Positions 43,371 through 55,493 of a DNA stretch of 64,000 nucleotides are shown in pieces. Source of the DNA: Hawksworthiomyces lignivorus (lineage: Eukaryota > Ascomycota > Sordariomycetes > Ophiostomatales > Ophiostomataceae); NCBI GenBank assembly GCA_002917075.1, contig NTMA01000014.1, positions 1-64,000 of the forward strand, written 5' to 3'. Below the pieces are notes generated by a model. It saw only the letters and a program-made list of their open reading frames with translations. It was not told the DNA's origin and did no database searches. Positions within the stretch are counted from its first letter, which is position 1, and each line of letters begins with the position of its first letter. The translations under genes and the position numbers were made by a program.

Positions 43371-44726
43371 CTATAATTTACTTTTGATATCTGCCTGGAA
43401 CCGGTCCAGGCGATTTTCCGTCAAGAGCATAGACCGTGGGTAATCAGCTGGAAGTTCCTCGCCAAGGATGAGCAGGCCTAACATTTGGGCCGTACGGAAG
43501 GCCCTGACCATCCCAATGCCTTGGTATGCCGCACACACCCATTGGTGGCGGCGGCCCACGAAGGGAAGAGGGCCAACGAAGGGATTCCCATCTAGTGTAA
43601 AGGCCACAGATCCACTCCATGCGTGCGTAACGTCCAACGCATCAGTCTTGAAGTCAAACAAAAGGGGAGTGGCCCCTTGGAGGTGCGCTTGAGCATGAGC
43701 GTCTTTATTCGTATCATCGCTAGTAGCGCGACGACCAGTGTTAGCGCGTCCTATAATGAATGCCCCATCAGGCCGCTGTATCATATAGTCGTAGTCTTTC
43801 TCAGCATATCGCAACCAGTAGGAGCGGTCAACACGAAGCGGTGGCCCGGCAGTGGGATGAGGTACTTGGCGCTGTACGTTGGCTCTCACAGGAGACACGA
43901 ATGAGCGGAGCTCGGGGACGAGACGGCCAATCCAGCAGTTTGTAGCATGCACGACTGTTTGCGATCGTATATTTCCACGATCTGTGTGAACAATTGCAAA
44001 ATTTTCCTGGTCGTTATCGACGACATCCGTAACCAAAGTGCCGGTCTGGATGGAGAGTCCTTTTTCCCTCACCAACTTTTCGAACATACCCGTGACAAAC
44101 TTGTAGGGCCACATTGTCGCCGCAGGCATTCCGATAGCACCCACAACCAAGTCACCGCAGTTGAGTTCGCGTAGGTTTTCTCGGGACGTGTATACCGAAT
44201 ATCGCGCAGCTAAAATAGGGTTGTGCTTGCGCATATCATCCAGAGCGCGAATAGCTCGGTCTAAGATCTTTTCATCATGGTAGACATCAAGTCCCTCAAC
44301 CCGACGTAGATCGCAGTTAATACCATTTTCTTGGATGCATGAGGATATGTGGTCCAGATGGCTGTGTTCATATTCCATAATGCGTTGTGCTTCTTCAATA
44401 CCGAACTGCTTCTTCCTGTCAAACCACACTCCCGGACTCATGGCCTTAACGTGGCCTCCATTACGCCCGGTCGCACCAGAGCAGAGGTCGCGAGCCTCCA
44501 CGACAACAATTTTAAGGTCCGGTCTTTTCGAGTATAATGTGTGGCATAGGCTCATTGATGTCATTCCCGAGCCGATAATGACGATGTCTGCCACGTCCAA
44601 CCACGGCGATTGCAGCTTGGCTATGGCCGATGGTTCACTCAACCAAAACGGCTGTGTTGAATTTTTCATTGGAAATCCGGGGTCAATGACTCCCGGCTCA
44701 TAAATACCCTCGGGCGATGTAGACAT
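43371..44726 (-). CDS. FAD-dependent oxidoreductase (DAO family)
   Basis: Single exon, 451 residues. D-amino-acid-oxidase superfamily: dinucleotide-binding ADIVIIGSGMTSMSLCHTLY (GxGxxS about 52-57), the acidic ribose-binding end VVVEARDLCSGATGRNGGHV (about 74-93), a mid-domain ATNCWIGRLVPELRSFVSPV and a C-terminal FAD-contact segment HQWVCAAYQGIGMVRAFRTA. Such enzymes oxidise amines or amino acids to imines with release of peroxide or use of another acceptor. No signal peptide or peroxisomal SKL is seen (C-terminus KSKL is close to, but not, a standard PTS1). It lies at the edge of the amidase/transporter/regulator group; a shared pathway is inferred from position only. Confidence 0.87.
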   Translation of the reverse strand: MSTSPEGIYEPGVIDPGFPMKNSTQPFWLSEPSAIAKLQSPWLDVADIVIIGSGMTSMSLCHTLYSKRPDLKIVVVEARDLCSGATGRNGGHVKAMSPGVWFDRKKQFGIEEAQRIMEYEHSHLDHISSCIQENGINCDLRRVEGLDVYHDEKILDRAIRALDDMRKHNPILAARYSVYTSRENLRELNCGDLVVGAIGMPAATMWPYKFVTGMFEKLVREKGLSIQTGTLVTDVVDNDQENFAIVHTDRGNIRSQTVVHATNCWIGRLVPELRSFVSPVRANVQRQVPHPTAGPPLRVDRSYWLRYAEKDYDYMIQRPDGAFIIGRANTGRRATSDDTNKDAHAQAHLQGATPLLFDFKTDALDVTHAWSGSVAFTLDGNPFVGPLPFVGRRHQWVCAAYQGIGMVRAFRTAQMLGLLILGEELPADYPRSMLLTENRLDRFQADIKSKL

Positions 44727-45760
44727 GGTTTCTTGGAGAGCGAGATTATTGAGGGTTGAAAAATGGAATTGCCAATATTAAACGTGTACAACTAGATCAG
44801 AATAGAGAGTTGCAACGTTCCGGAGGTACTTTCTATGTCTAGAACAATTGCAGATGTCAGCGTCTGAAGTTTATTAAATAGACTGTAAACTTGGATATTG
44901 CATGATAAACCTCTAGCAATAAACTATACAAACGATAGGATGAGAAAGTATTCACTTTCTCATATCAACTTCCTAATCAGATCAAGATACGATTCGTCCA
45001 AGGAATCATGTTAGAAATATAATATGTAAAAAAAATCAACAGCTATATCATGCCCGAGTTAAAAACTCAGAAAAGAGGAAAACCATAGCCACGGCGGCGC
45101 GCATGCCAGCTTCTTCCTGTCTGGGGCCATGGTTGCTGCCAAACGCCGAGATTTTGACATATGGTGCATTATCTTCTCATTCTGCATTCCTAATGGGGCA
45201 TTTCTGGGAAAACTATTCCGCTTAAAGCTCTGAATTGTGTTTAGAATACTAATACCGGTGTGCCATTATTGATATGGCAACAAAATGCGTGGCCTGGCTA
45301 TGGAGTGCTTCGACTCTTCTCATTTAAGTTGCCAAATCAGGAATAGCGCAAAAAAAACCCTGGTCATTCCCGATTGACGTCGCTGTTCTCCGTACGATAA
45401 GAATTGGCAATTGTTTGTTGCCCCTAATATCGCAAATCAAGGTCAGGGTTCGAGGCCGCGCCTACTACGGAGATACAATAAGCGGTTTTCGCAAAAGAAT
45501 GGCAGCTCATATTCAAATCTATCCAGTCAGTCAGCATCGTTTTTCTATAATTATCAACCTGGTGCTCAATGAGATATATGTAGGGCTACCGAAGTAGATC
45601 TATCACAGGTACTCAAGGAGGACGTTAAGTCGGGTTTTATGAGGTGTATAAAGGCATAAATGGCATATTTCTGTGTGAAGAATAGGATTGTTCTATGGAG
45701 TTTTTGTACAGTATCCTAACACACACTGAGCCGTGGGTAACTCATGTCAGACGGCACGGC
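44727..45760. other. intergenic, AT-rich
   Basis: 1 kb between the FAD oxidoreductase start and the 3' end of the first Zn2Cys6 gene. No gene supported. A perfect 10-bp inverted repeat, arms 44940-44949 and 44954-44963 with a 4-nt loop, lies about 215 bp upstream of the oxidoreductase start. Confidence 0.55.
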
Positions 45761-47424
45761 CTACATAACAAACATTTGCGCCTCGACAAGAGTTCTTGCC
45801 CAGCTTGTTCTTAATGTTCCCTGCCATATCGTCTGTAATATTAATATGGACTTCAAAATATTTGAGAATCCATTAATGTGATAAAAATGCTGCATTCTCT
45901 TTGTAAAATATGCCCGATGCTCTGATGTCGAGCTGGCAGCAGCTACAATGAACGAAGCCCATATCAAAACGTGCTCACCCGGGCAGTTCCTGGGATATGC
46001 TTCCACAGTTTGTTGGAACTGGCCGATACGGTATGTCAAATCGTGGGAGTTGTCATCATTTCCAAGTACTTTTTCCAGATAAATGGCATGTGCTTGCTCA
46101 ATCTGGCTTCGGACGTTCTGTAGACCTGTCGCGTGCTCTGGATGATTCTCGATACAGTGTTGAAGGCACTCAAGGCCTTGAAGCGCGCGGGATCGGACCA
46201 CGTCTACGCCACTTTCTTCGTCAATCAGGGGCTCAGCATAAACGTTGAATCTATTGTCCGTTTTGTCAGCTTGGCATTCAGCAACTTCAACTAAGCCGAT
46301 TCTCTCTCATTCTCCTTTTCCGTATCTATGTTTGATTTATTAGGTCTTACTTCCGTATCTGGCGAAGAAGAAACGCTCCTAACTCCTCGCCACCTAGACC
46401 ATTTTCGTAACCGATTGTCTGGAAGGCAGATTTTAACATCCGGAAAAGAGTAGGAAAATCAGAACTTCCTGTCACCATTGCCGAAACAAGAAGAATTAAT
46501 ATGGTCAGGATATTAAAACAGTTGACGAGTTGACCATGGCTCTGAAGATCACAGCGAACCCGGAGCCCCTGTATAGCAGCTGTGTACATTAACTCTGCTG
46601 TTGGTAATAAATAAGGCGAGCGGAGGGCCATATGATGCATTGAAGTGGCAAGGACGGCGTTTTGCACAACGCTATCAGTCATTGAAGCGGGCAAGACAAG
46701 ATGCCTCCAGCCATTGCAGTTATCATCAATAGCTAGCATCTGTGGAGCAATATACTGAGAAACTAAAAAAATAAATCGGAAAAGATTGATTAGCCAAATA
46801 GATAACTGCAACTCAAGTTTTCTTTTAATGAAAAAAAAAATCCAGAGGACAGGAAGGTTGGTAAGTGATGTAAGGATGAATAATAAGGCAGAAAAAGGAG
46901 TCTGCAGAAGCTGCTAATACCGTACAGTAGGAGAGCAGAAACTGTTTCCATCTCGGTGTCAGGTCCACCTGATAGATAGTTGTCTGTGAGTATAGCTCTG
47001 GAGATGTGGCGGTAATGTTGCTGGGAAATTGGTGCAAGATAGTGTTTTCCTCGTATGAGCTTTGGACATCTGATGAGAGCTTGTGGGATGGTATCAGACA
47101 ATTGGCGACTGTGGCAGATTTGGAGGTAGACTGCACTAAAGATGTCTTATCCATAATATCCTGCATAGTTTTGCCAACCATCTTTCCTCTTGAGGCGACG
47201 CCCTTCTCAAACCTATACCGGACGCCTAGTCCACTGCATTGCAGTCCCTTCAAAATGCATTTTCGGCAACTTGGGCCGTTCTTATCACAGCTGATGCGCC
47301 GTTGGGAGCACTCATGACACCCTGATTTTTTTTAAATACACATCAGCACGGCTGGCAGTTACCACAGTGGCTAAGTAGGAGCTCTCTAATACCCACCTTT
47401 AATCTTTGGATGAGTCCGACCCAT
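45761..47424 (-). CDS. Zn2Cys6 transcription factor
   Basis: Exons 47424-47397, 47321-46921, 46754-46351, 46250-45761 join in phase to 440 residues. The zinc cluster sits at the N-terminus across intron 1: MGRTHPKIKG then CHECSQRRISCDKNGPSCRKC...GLQC, the C-x2-C-x6-C-x6-C-x2-C-x6-C spacing of the Gal4 class. A fungal transcription-factor regulatory region follows, with YIAPQMLAIDDNCNGWRHLV and a helical C-terminus ending ILILQTIWQGTLRTSWARTL. Short for the class, so the regulatory half is compact. Divergent from the next Zn2Cys6 gene with 458 bp between starts, which suggests shared or cross control. It belongs to the putative catabolic cluster. Exon 2's donor (ACG|gtatta) is the least certain junction. 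Confidence 0.82.
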
Positions 47425-47882
47425 TGCAATAAAATGAGAGACTTGACACTTTTTCCGTTTTCGTTTTGCAAGAGCTATTAAGGCAGCGGTGGGAGTGCTT
47501 CTACAGTCTCTGTAAGTAAGGAAGTAAGGAAGTGGGTAGAGCGGCAACTATGGGAGGAGTCAGAATACCCTGTCGCATTATTTAAGGAAGGCAAAGCTCC
47601 TAAGACAGAGTTACCGAACTCCGGACTTGATACGAAGAGGGGGATGGCCCTAGAAAGGATGATGTGGACCCAGCTGTGATAGGCGAAGATAAACAGTAGA
47701 TCTTACATAACAGCAGGCGCATAGTCTGTTTTCTACGGTGTGCTTCCCCGCATTGAAATAGTTCTCTTCGGGGTTGAGATCTAATGTATTAATTTCCATT
47801 TGTTGACAGCGTCCACAAACGCTCAAGACGCAATGACATCGAATCTAGGCTTTGCACTCTCTTGACTCTTCACAAAATAACT
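47425..47882. promoter_or_regulatory. divergent promoter of two Zn2Cys6 genes
   Basis: 458 bp between two divergent start codons. Contains three near-copies of AAGTAAGG near 47512-47535. No clear CGG-pair operator was recognised here. Confidence 0.5.
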
Positions 47883-50597
47883 ATGGCCGGAAACGATTCC
47901 ATCGCATACGCTGTGGTATACAAAAGTACGGGGCGAAGGACCTTCAAAGCCTGTCGGACTTGCAGGCAACAGAAGTCTAGGTGCATTATTGACCGCAATA
48001 CACCTCCCTGTAGGCGTTGCCAAGCGACTGGGAGAGATTGCATTTTTGAAGAAATCAGTGTTGGCAATAGTAGTGGAAATCATGACAGAAAACGCACACA
48101 ACTGACGGAGTCGGGAGTCGGCGAACAGCCGAAAAAGATAAGGTGATCGAATTTAACTGCTCCTTCTTGAATTCAACTCCTTAAGATCTTGCCTGTCTTT
48201 CTTTGTCACATCTTTACGATCTCAACCAGCTAAAACTATTATAAATTAGACTTCACGAGCAAACAAAGAGCCTCAATCAACCCGGTCAAATTGTGGCAAG
48301 CGTCCGCCAAGCGCCCATCCACGACCATGGTCAACAGCAATCGGTTGGGACCTCATCTTCACAGCTAACCAGCAATCACCGCCGGCAACTTTCTCACGCC
48401 TCCACGAAAGACGAGCCCGTTCGCCAGTGTGCGCAAACTCGGACATCTGCCGAGGATGCGCTATCACCGGACGAGATAGTCGGTTTGCATCTTGACGCCC
48501 CGATAACTGCAGTCCATGCCATGACATCAGCTGGTCTTCCGCCTAGTCCATTTTCTGTTATGAGTGAAGATAGTAGCACCCCAAATGTTTCACCAGACCT
48601 TTGCACCGAATCACCCCAAGTAACCTCGGTACCACCACGGAAATGTGACGACGTTGTTTCGGCTGGCATCATTAAGGAATCTCACGCCCGCAAATTGTTT
48701 CAACTGTGAGTGCGCATACCTCCAACGAGAATTTTGTGCTTCTACTTTTCACTAACTAATTATGTTTGCATAGTTACATGGCCAATGGAAATGCATTTCT
48801 GCCAGTTTTCAACCCTACGGTGGACACATTCGATGCAATGCGCAACCATTCATCCTTCTGTATGGCGGTCATTCTCGCAGTTGCCGTCCGGATAGAACCA
48901 CCATCCTCGGAATCCGTGCTTCTAGCAGAGCGATGTTTTCGAGAGGCACATCGTTTGGCAGAAAAAAGTCTATTTTCAAGCTCGGCACGCATTGAAAATG
49001 TACAGGGCATGCTATTGCTCGCCGCTTATTCGGACAACAACTGGTTCGCCATCAGCCACGCATATCAGATGGCCGAAGACTTGGGTCTCTTTGACCTCCT
49101 TGAATGTTGGCCAGACTTCACTACATCTGCAGCAATAGAATCGGATGACACACGCGACGAAAGAGACCGTTCTAAGCTGGTACGAACGGCTCTGATATTA
49201 AGACATGTTGAGCAGGAAATTGGAAGTGGCAGAGCGCGTCCGGCTAGAGCACTTCCAGTGACGGGTGTATTTCTACAGAGTTTTCTGTCGAATAAATTTT
49301 CAACTCTCTATGATATGCGTATTGTTTCCACATTAGAAATAGTGCAATTACGAGGTAAGTATGCTTGATCAGTTGCGCCCACTGAAAAGAAGGTTGGTGT
49401 GAAATTCTAACTCTAGCCAGGACGTTTATTGGAAGAACTCGACCGACAGAGCCGTTCAGTTGACGCACTTCCAGAAAAAATGAAATTCCTGGATGATGAA
49501 ATCAATTCTTGGTTCACTACATGGGATGTCGCATTTCGAGGTAGGCCAATTGTTAAAGGAAGATTTTTTTGCTCTTTTTCTGTCTTTTTTGTTCGATTTA
49601 TTTATTTTCTATAAGAACATGATCTCCAGATCGGATGTTTTCAACGGAGTAGTATTCGTTTACAGAGAGACTACGCCTTCATTATCGTATGTGCCGCAAT
49701 TATCAGCAAACTATGCGGCGATATGACTCCAGCCAACACCACGGCGGAATTGACAACATCAGCTGCAGCAACTGAAGTTATAGATGCTACATTAAAGCGT
49801 AGTATTGAGATACTAGACTTCATTGCCGAAGACAATGACTACAAGTGGTATCTACCTTGGGCGCCAACCTACTCCGCTTTATTTCCAGCTTTCACAGGTG
49901 CGTGTGACTTCTTCTGATAGTGCTTGTAGGGTTACGACAATCTAACATATTCACTTTAGCTGCTCTTGCATTCCGTCTAGGCAGGCTCCGCTTTAGAGAT
50001 GTAGGAGACTGGGCGAGTCTCAAGTCGTCATTCTCTGCCGTAGCAGAGATTCTTGAGACGCACCCAAATTCAAGATTTTCGCTTGTGATTCGAGGCCTAC
50101 AAACTCTTGCTGGAAGAATTTCCACGACAAGAAACAAGCAACAGCTGAGACAACGCGACATACTCATAGCAGCCGGAAGCATAGAGAAACCAGAAGTCCG
50201 CTACAGTAGTAGCGTTGATACCGGTGTTAGCGGGACTTTTACGTCCAATGATGCCACAATACGCACATACGGCCCAGCATCCGACGACGAAGTTGATGGA
50301 GAGCCACGGTCAAACTTGGAGCTGCAGCTAACCTCTGCCACACCAGAATTAGCTGAATGGTCGCTAGCCGGCGACGATTATGGGAATACATCTAGCGGAA
50401 ATGCTTGGGACGATGACCTGCGTGGGCAATGCTTTTTCGAAAACAGTGGGGAGAGCCTTGAAGCAAATCTATCTCATCTGCCTCTGGATGTTTTATCGTC
50501 CCTTAGCACGCCGTCACTCATGCTCGATTTCAATTCATTTGCTGCGTCTATGCACACTGTAGCGCTGGACGCTGAGAACGATAAAATGCAGGCTTGA
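47883..50597 (+). CDS. Zn2Cys6 transcription factor
   Basis: Six exons, 47883-48142, 48250-48705, 48774-49354, 49421-49540, 49616-49897, 49960-50597, join in phase to 778 residues. Zinc cluster near residues 24-50: CRTCRQQKSRCIIDRNTPPC then RRCQATGRDC (C-x2-C-x6-C-x7-C-x2-C-x6-C) with basic QQKSRC. After a Ser/Thr-rich linker, LYMANGNAFLPVFNPTVDTF and SSFCMAVILAVAVRI begin the fungal_trans regulatory domain; EHDLQIGCFQRSSIRLQRDY is a typical later element. The acidic C-terminus could be an activation region. Resembles regulators with the RCC- or Tea4-like fungal_trans fold; target genes are unknown, but the amidase and transporter next door are the obvious candidates. Confidence 0.87.
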
Positions 50598-50790
50598 GAG
50601 CCAAGCCCCAGCAAAGTCATGGTCAGCGGAGGAGAAAGCCAGCTCGTTTACTTGACATGGCTATACAATCGCCTCTGAACGTAGTTCGTCTTTTATTTAT
50701 GAAATAGTATATGTACTTCTATTCTATCTGTAGTTTATAGTTGCGGGTTATATTAAAACTTGGACCGTCATATTTCCTTAGACTGGGCCG

Positions 50791-52896
50791 TTAAGTCTTG
50801 TTCACAACCGTGTCAACGATTTCAGTCACACAAATTAGTTCCTCGTCATCAAATGGCCTGGCGACGATCTGCAAAGAAACTGGCATATTTTTCCAGAGTG
50901 TCGCGTCATCTGTTGGTAGATACGGTCAGTTAACAAATTCGATGCTGCCAATGGGGGGACTATGTCCAGAAGCAGAGAGGGAATAGAAGGAAAAGAAGAA
51001 AAATACGGACAAATATCCTGGCAAGCCGTATCGAAATCGTTCTCCTTTGGCCTGTAATTAAGATCCTTTGGATCCTCACTTGGGCTGATACGGACACTCC
51101 TTATGGGTAAAACAGTTGAAGGATAGTCAACAAGGTTGAACAGACTCGTATAACCCCACCACGGTAGAAAATCGTGTGGGTAGCCAGCCACAGGGGAAAC
51201 AGGGCATATGATGCCGTCAATTGGCCGTCTAGTCGATGTCTGCCTTGCAGTGGCATCCCAGGCGTCTGCGAGATCCTCACGGTATTTACTCTGGGCTTGG
51301 ATAAGCTGTGAAGCTCGAATATGGTGAGAATTATTGGACAAACCATAGTTGAAATAGACCAAAAGCAGGACTGACCTTTAGAAGTTGTCTTGCTTCCAGT
51401 GGCGTTTTCTGGATTCCATAAATGCCAAGCATCTTTCGGTAAGCTGGCATCATTGGCTCGCCTGCTTTTGCCAGAAGCTCTTCACAATCCATGTTTCCAC
51501 ACTGGTAATATATTTTCATCTATGGAAGACATAATGCTCTAATTAGTTTCTCTTACGTGTGAATTCAACAGGAAGTGCTTGCTTACATATACTTCAGACG
51601 CTACCCAGCAATCGAAAGGCATTTTAAAGCTGATAACTAAGAGATTTTATAATTAGATCTAGTTTCCAACCAATTTGGTCTTAAAGAAACAAAAACATAT
51701 AACATACCTTCGTGACCCGCAGCGCGGAGTTTTGAGGCTACTTCCCGCATTGCTCTCACGATTGGAGGATGCGGCATCACAACTTCATCCCATTCCCAAA
51801 GGCCAAGAGATAGTTTCTTGCCTTTCATATCCACTTCTCTCCATGGCACAGGCATGCAGGTTGGGTCATATCGCGCTTGAGGAGAATCAATCAAAATACG
51901 CGTCAAGAGCTTAACGTCAGCCATACTATGCGCCAGGGGACCACAAGACACGCGTATATTGAGCTGGCCGCTTTCCACGCTCTTCATTCCGCGCTTGGGA
52001 ACACGATCTGCAGATGGGCGAATGCCATAAAGGCCATTGAAGGCAGCGGGTGCCCGAATTGACCCACCGATGTCAGTCGATGGTGTGAATGGGCTCCCGC
52101 GCATGGCAACAAGCGCACCGTCACCTCCTGAACTACCACCTGAGCCAAAATTGATGTCTCGCGGATTTAATGTTCGTCCGTATAAATTGCTGACTGTTTC
52201 CAAGAGCATGCCAGCCTGTGGCATCGTAGTTTTAGCAAAGAAGATAGCTCCAGCCTGACGCAATGTCCGCACTGTTGCCGACTCTCTTTCGGCCCTGTGC
52301 GTAGCGTTGGCCGCGTATCCCCAAGTAGTGGCATAGCCAGGAACGTCGAAGGTATCCTATGAACAAGTGGTTTTTTTTATTAGCCACATACAAACAGAAG
52401 TATGAGGATGGGCCGGCTCTTACTTTCAGTGCAATTGGCAATCCATGAAGCGGCCCTACAGGTCTTCCAGTTGACTTTAAGTGCTCGTCCAACTCTCTTG
52501 CACGAGCGAGAGCTTTTTCGGGAAAGAAAACGGTTAAACAATTCAACTGGGAAGAATTAAATGATAAGCAAGGTTTCCGCAACGGAACCAGTATTTCCCA
52601 AGCATTCGAGGTTAATGAAAATGTCTTACTAACTGGTGTGCAATGGCAGCGCGAGCACAAAATGCCTCAGTAACGCGGAGAGCAGAGAGATCACCTCGTG
52701 CTAGCAGCTTTACAATAGCCGAAGCATCAAGACTGGTGATGTACAAGTCATCCTTGGAGAGAAGACCACACATTTCGGGCACACCAGTGGCATCTTGAAC
52801 AATCTGCTTCTGACTCGGCGAGAGTCGCCATTTGTCTGGGATAGATCTGTCAAGAGCTTCACGCACCTCACGAGCGGCGGTTTCCCAACTCATCAT
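50791..52896 (-). CDS. Amidase (amidase-signature family, acetamidase-like)
   Basis: Seven exons: 52896-52630, 52546-52424, 52356-51708, 51636-51587, 51519-51376, 51305-51011, 50909-50791; phases join to 548 residues, normal for fungal general amidases. Hydrolyses an amide to acid plus ammonia. Catalytic Ser-cisSer-Lys triad present: Lys in LHGLPIALKD (about 130), GSGGSSGG (about 201-208, cis-Ser) and STDIGGSIRAPAAFNGLYG with nucleophile Ser about 229. N-terminal segment DLSALRVTEAFCARAAIAHQ, and C-terminal MPVSLQIVARPFDDEELI, are standard. The ATG chosen opens MMSWETAAREVR. Divergent from the transporter with a 546-bp shared promoter. Substrate not predictable. Two of the exons are very short (50 and 119 bp), but all joins keep the family pattern. 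Confidence 0.92.
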
Positions 52897-53442
52897 GCTA
52901 GTTATTGGAGTATAACAGTTAATTGGAATCGGGTAATGTGACAACGAATAACGGTGCGACCTGTTCCTAAAGGTGGTGGTGAACTTGAGAGGAGATAAGA
53001 GGTAAACGATCACCTTGTACAAAGACTGTAAAACTATCTGTATATTCCTGATTGAGTTGTCTTGGTACTAATTAGAGGCAAGTGTCAGAGACTTCCTGAA
53101 GTGATGGTCCTTCGTATTATCGAACCGGCTCCGGGCCGGATTTGGACCGGCTGCTAATAACGCGTCTTATCAGGTCTAACCATGCGCTAGAGATAAAAGG
53201 TTCCACTACTCGCATCTAACAACCGAGCCGGCGCCGAGCAGGCTCCCTCTAGATAAGAGTGTCAGTAACTCCACATATATTTGTTTAGAAGCATCTTCAC
53301 TGCGGAATTTAAAAGCTAGATCATCACTCTAGAAGCCTGAGCATTTACAACTGTGGCAAGGTTTTATTATTTCTTGCCTGCTATCTGCATTCAGTTGAGC
53401 TTACAAGTTGTGCTTTATTTTACTGCCTTTAACAATACGTCC
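52897..53442. promoter_or_regulatory. bidirectional promoter, amidase / transporter
   Basis: 546 bp between divergent start codons of the amidase and the MFS transporter. Shared control is expected from the layout. It contains a GC-rich patch with overlapping CGG-N7-CCG motifs (separate entry) in otherwise AT-rich DNA, and a second CCGGCGCCG patch near 53228. Confidence 0.65.
53126..53149. promoter_or_regulatory. two overlapping CGG-N7-CCG sites
   Basis: CGG at 53126-53128 and CCG at 53136-53138 are spaced by 7 bases; CGG at 53137-53139 and CCG at 53147-53149 are spaced by 7 again. Inverted CGG triplets with a fixed spacer are the known binding mode of Zn2Cys6 dimers. Two such regulators are encoded next door. 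Binding is inference. Confidence 0.6.
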
Positions 53443-55493
53443 ATGCAAATGTCTACAGATTTGAAAATAAAGGAGGCCCCCGGGGACGAAGCCAAGCAGG
53501 ATGTACCCTCAATTTCTGCCGCAGACGCAATTTACACACCCGAAGAAGAGACGCGAATCAATCGCAAAATCGATCGATACCTTCTCCCTGTTCTCGCTGT
53601 TTTATATCTAATGTCCTACCTGGACCGTTCAAATAGTAGGTTCTACGACTTTTAATCGGAGCGCTTCTATGCTATGCTTAAGTGTTGTAGCCTAACTTCA
53701 ATTAAAATTTAGTGGGAAATGCTGCCATCATAGGCCTCAAGACAGATTTGCATTTGACTGGCACCCAATACAATCTCTGCAACTCCATATTTTTCATTCC
53801 TTATGCCTTTTTTGAAATCCCTTCAAATCTCGTCCTGAAGTTTATGAAGCCCTCATGGTTCATCGGAGTGATGATGGTCTCATGGGGTACCGTTGCAACG
53901 TGAGAATTTACCAACCCGTCCATAAACATTAGTTTAGGATATATGATTGTAGGCGCTGACAATGGCTGGTCTTAGGCTCCAAGGAATCGTACAAGGATTT
54001 TCTGGTCTTTTGGCCGTTCGATTTTTTCTAGCTATATGTGAAGTAAGTTGTCGTGAATCCACATTTTCATCTGGCTAGCTATTAATACAGGCTCATTTAG
54101 GCAGGTTTCTTTCCTGCTGCCAGCTACTTGCTGACAATGTGGTACCGTCGTCACGAAATTCAGGTATGTGCAAATTGAGCGAGAATAACTCGAGGTATAA
54201 ATAAGAAATTTAACATCAATTGAATTAGTTGCGCGCTGGAATATTCTACTCTGCTGGCGCAATGTCAGGTGCAGTGTCTGGCTTGCTTGCTTATCTTATT
54301 AACCTCATGGATGGTGTGGCAGGATTGGAAGGATGGAGATGGTCCGTTGCATAGACTCAACTCCCAACCTATCACAGAGTATTATTTTAACAAAACTGCA
54401 GGCTTTTTATCCTCGAGGGTATCGTCACTGTACTGTTGGGTGTTGTGGCGCCGTTGCTTTTGCCCGATAGCCCTGAGAAATGCAAATTTCTTAGTGAAAA
54501 TGAAAAGGCTATTGTTTTGCATCGTCTAAAGTATGACATTGGTACACGGAATGGGACATTCATGGAACATCAAACTTTTCAGTGGAAGTTTGTGAGGGCT
54601 GCCTTGTGTGACTACAAAGTCTGGCTTATTGTCCTTGTTTATTGGGGCAGTGCTATACCTATTTATGGGTGAGTCAATTATTTTTCTCTAAATGTGTCTA
54701 AGCTTAGGTAACTGACCAATTCTTAATAGATTCATCTATGCTCTGCCGACTGTGATATCGCAGCTTGGATATACTGCGGCCATTGCAGTAAGCTTTACAT
54801 TTCATCAATCAGTACCGAGGTTTCAATCATAGTGTTGCACTGCTGACAATGATCCTTTCGATAGCAACTGTTGACCATTCCAATTTACGTTGCTGCAGTT
54901 ATATCACTTCTGACAGCTGCATATTTCTCTGACAGAGCTAAAGACCGGTCTAAGTATGTAATATGGCCTCTGGTAATTGGGGGCATCGGAATGATTGGTT
55001 TGATGGCTATCCCCAGGGGTACTGCTCCAGGCGCAGTATATTTTATGCTGTTTCTTGTTGCTATGGGTCTTTACTGCATTGTATGTGGCACAGTTGCATG
55101 GACAGGTACGTCTCATTTGTCTCTTACCTACTGTAACTGCGTGTCCTATGTGTCTTTTACGTTAAAGCTAACATATCTTAAGCCAATAACCTCGCTGGTC
55201 CGTGGAAGCGAACAACTGGAATGGCTTTAATGATTTCTGTTGGCAATCTTGGCGGAGTGGCCGGCACAAATATTTACCTAGCAAAAGAGGCGCCTTACTA
55301 TTGGACTGGTTATGGAACATCTCTCGGGGTTATTGTGCTGTCACTAGTGACAGCTGTGTTCTTGAGATATAAACTGAAACAAATCAATGCAAAGAGAGAC
55401 TCGATGTCAACAGAGGAGATATACAGCAGATGGACAGATGAAGAGCTTCTTGATATGGGTGACGATAGTCCGCTTTTCAGGTACACCATTTGA
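53443..55493 (+). CDS. MFS transporter, allantoate permease-like (ACS family)
   Basis: Nine exons: 53443-53635, 53713-53899, 53976-54042, 54101-54163, 54229-54341, 54402-54668, 54730-54787, 54865-55105, 55183-55493; phases join to 499 residues, normal for the family. Plasma-membrane H+ symporter of organic anions/amides. Features: acidic/Lys N-terminus, INRKIDRYLLPVLAVLYLMS then YLDRSNMGNAAIIGLKTDL (TM1 and the DRSN motif), WFIGVMMVSWGTVAT, AVRFFLAICEAGFFPAASYL, LTMWYRRHEIQLRAGIFYSA, FILEGIVTVLLGVVAPLLLP then DSPEKCKFLSENEKA, and WTGTANN-type loop before TM10-12. These are ACS-family (Dal5/Tna1-like) signatures. The cargo is likely the amidase substrate or a related small molecule, by position. 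The upstream GTG in frame is not used. Confidence 0.93.

Noticed and set aside
53353..53442. N-terminal extension of the transporter and similar TTG/GTG-started extensions (34 kb F-box, 40.8 kb DUF3176)
   Set aside because: Eukaryotic genes start at ATG; the first in-frame ATG gives the family-typical N-terminus in each case.
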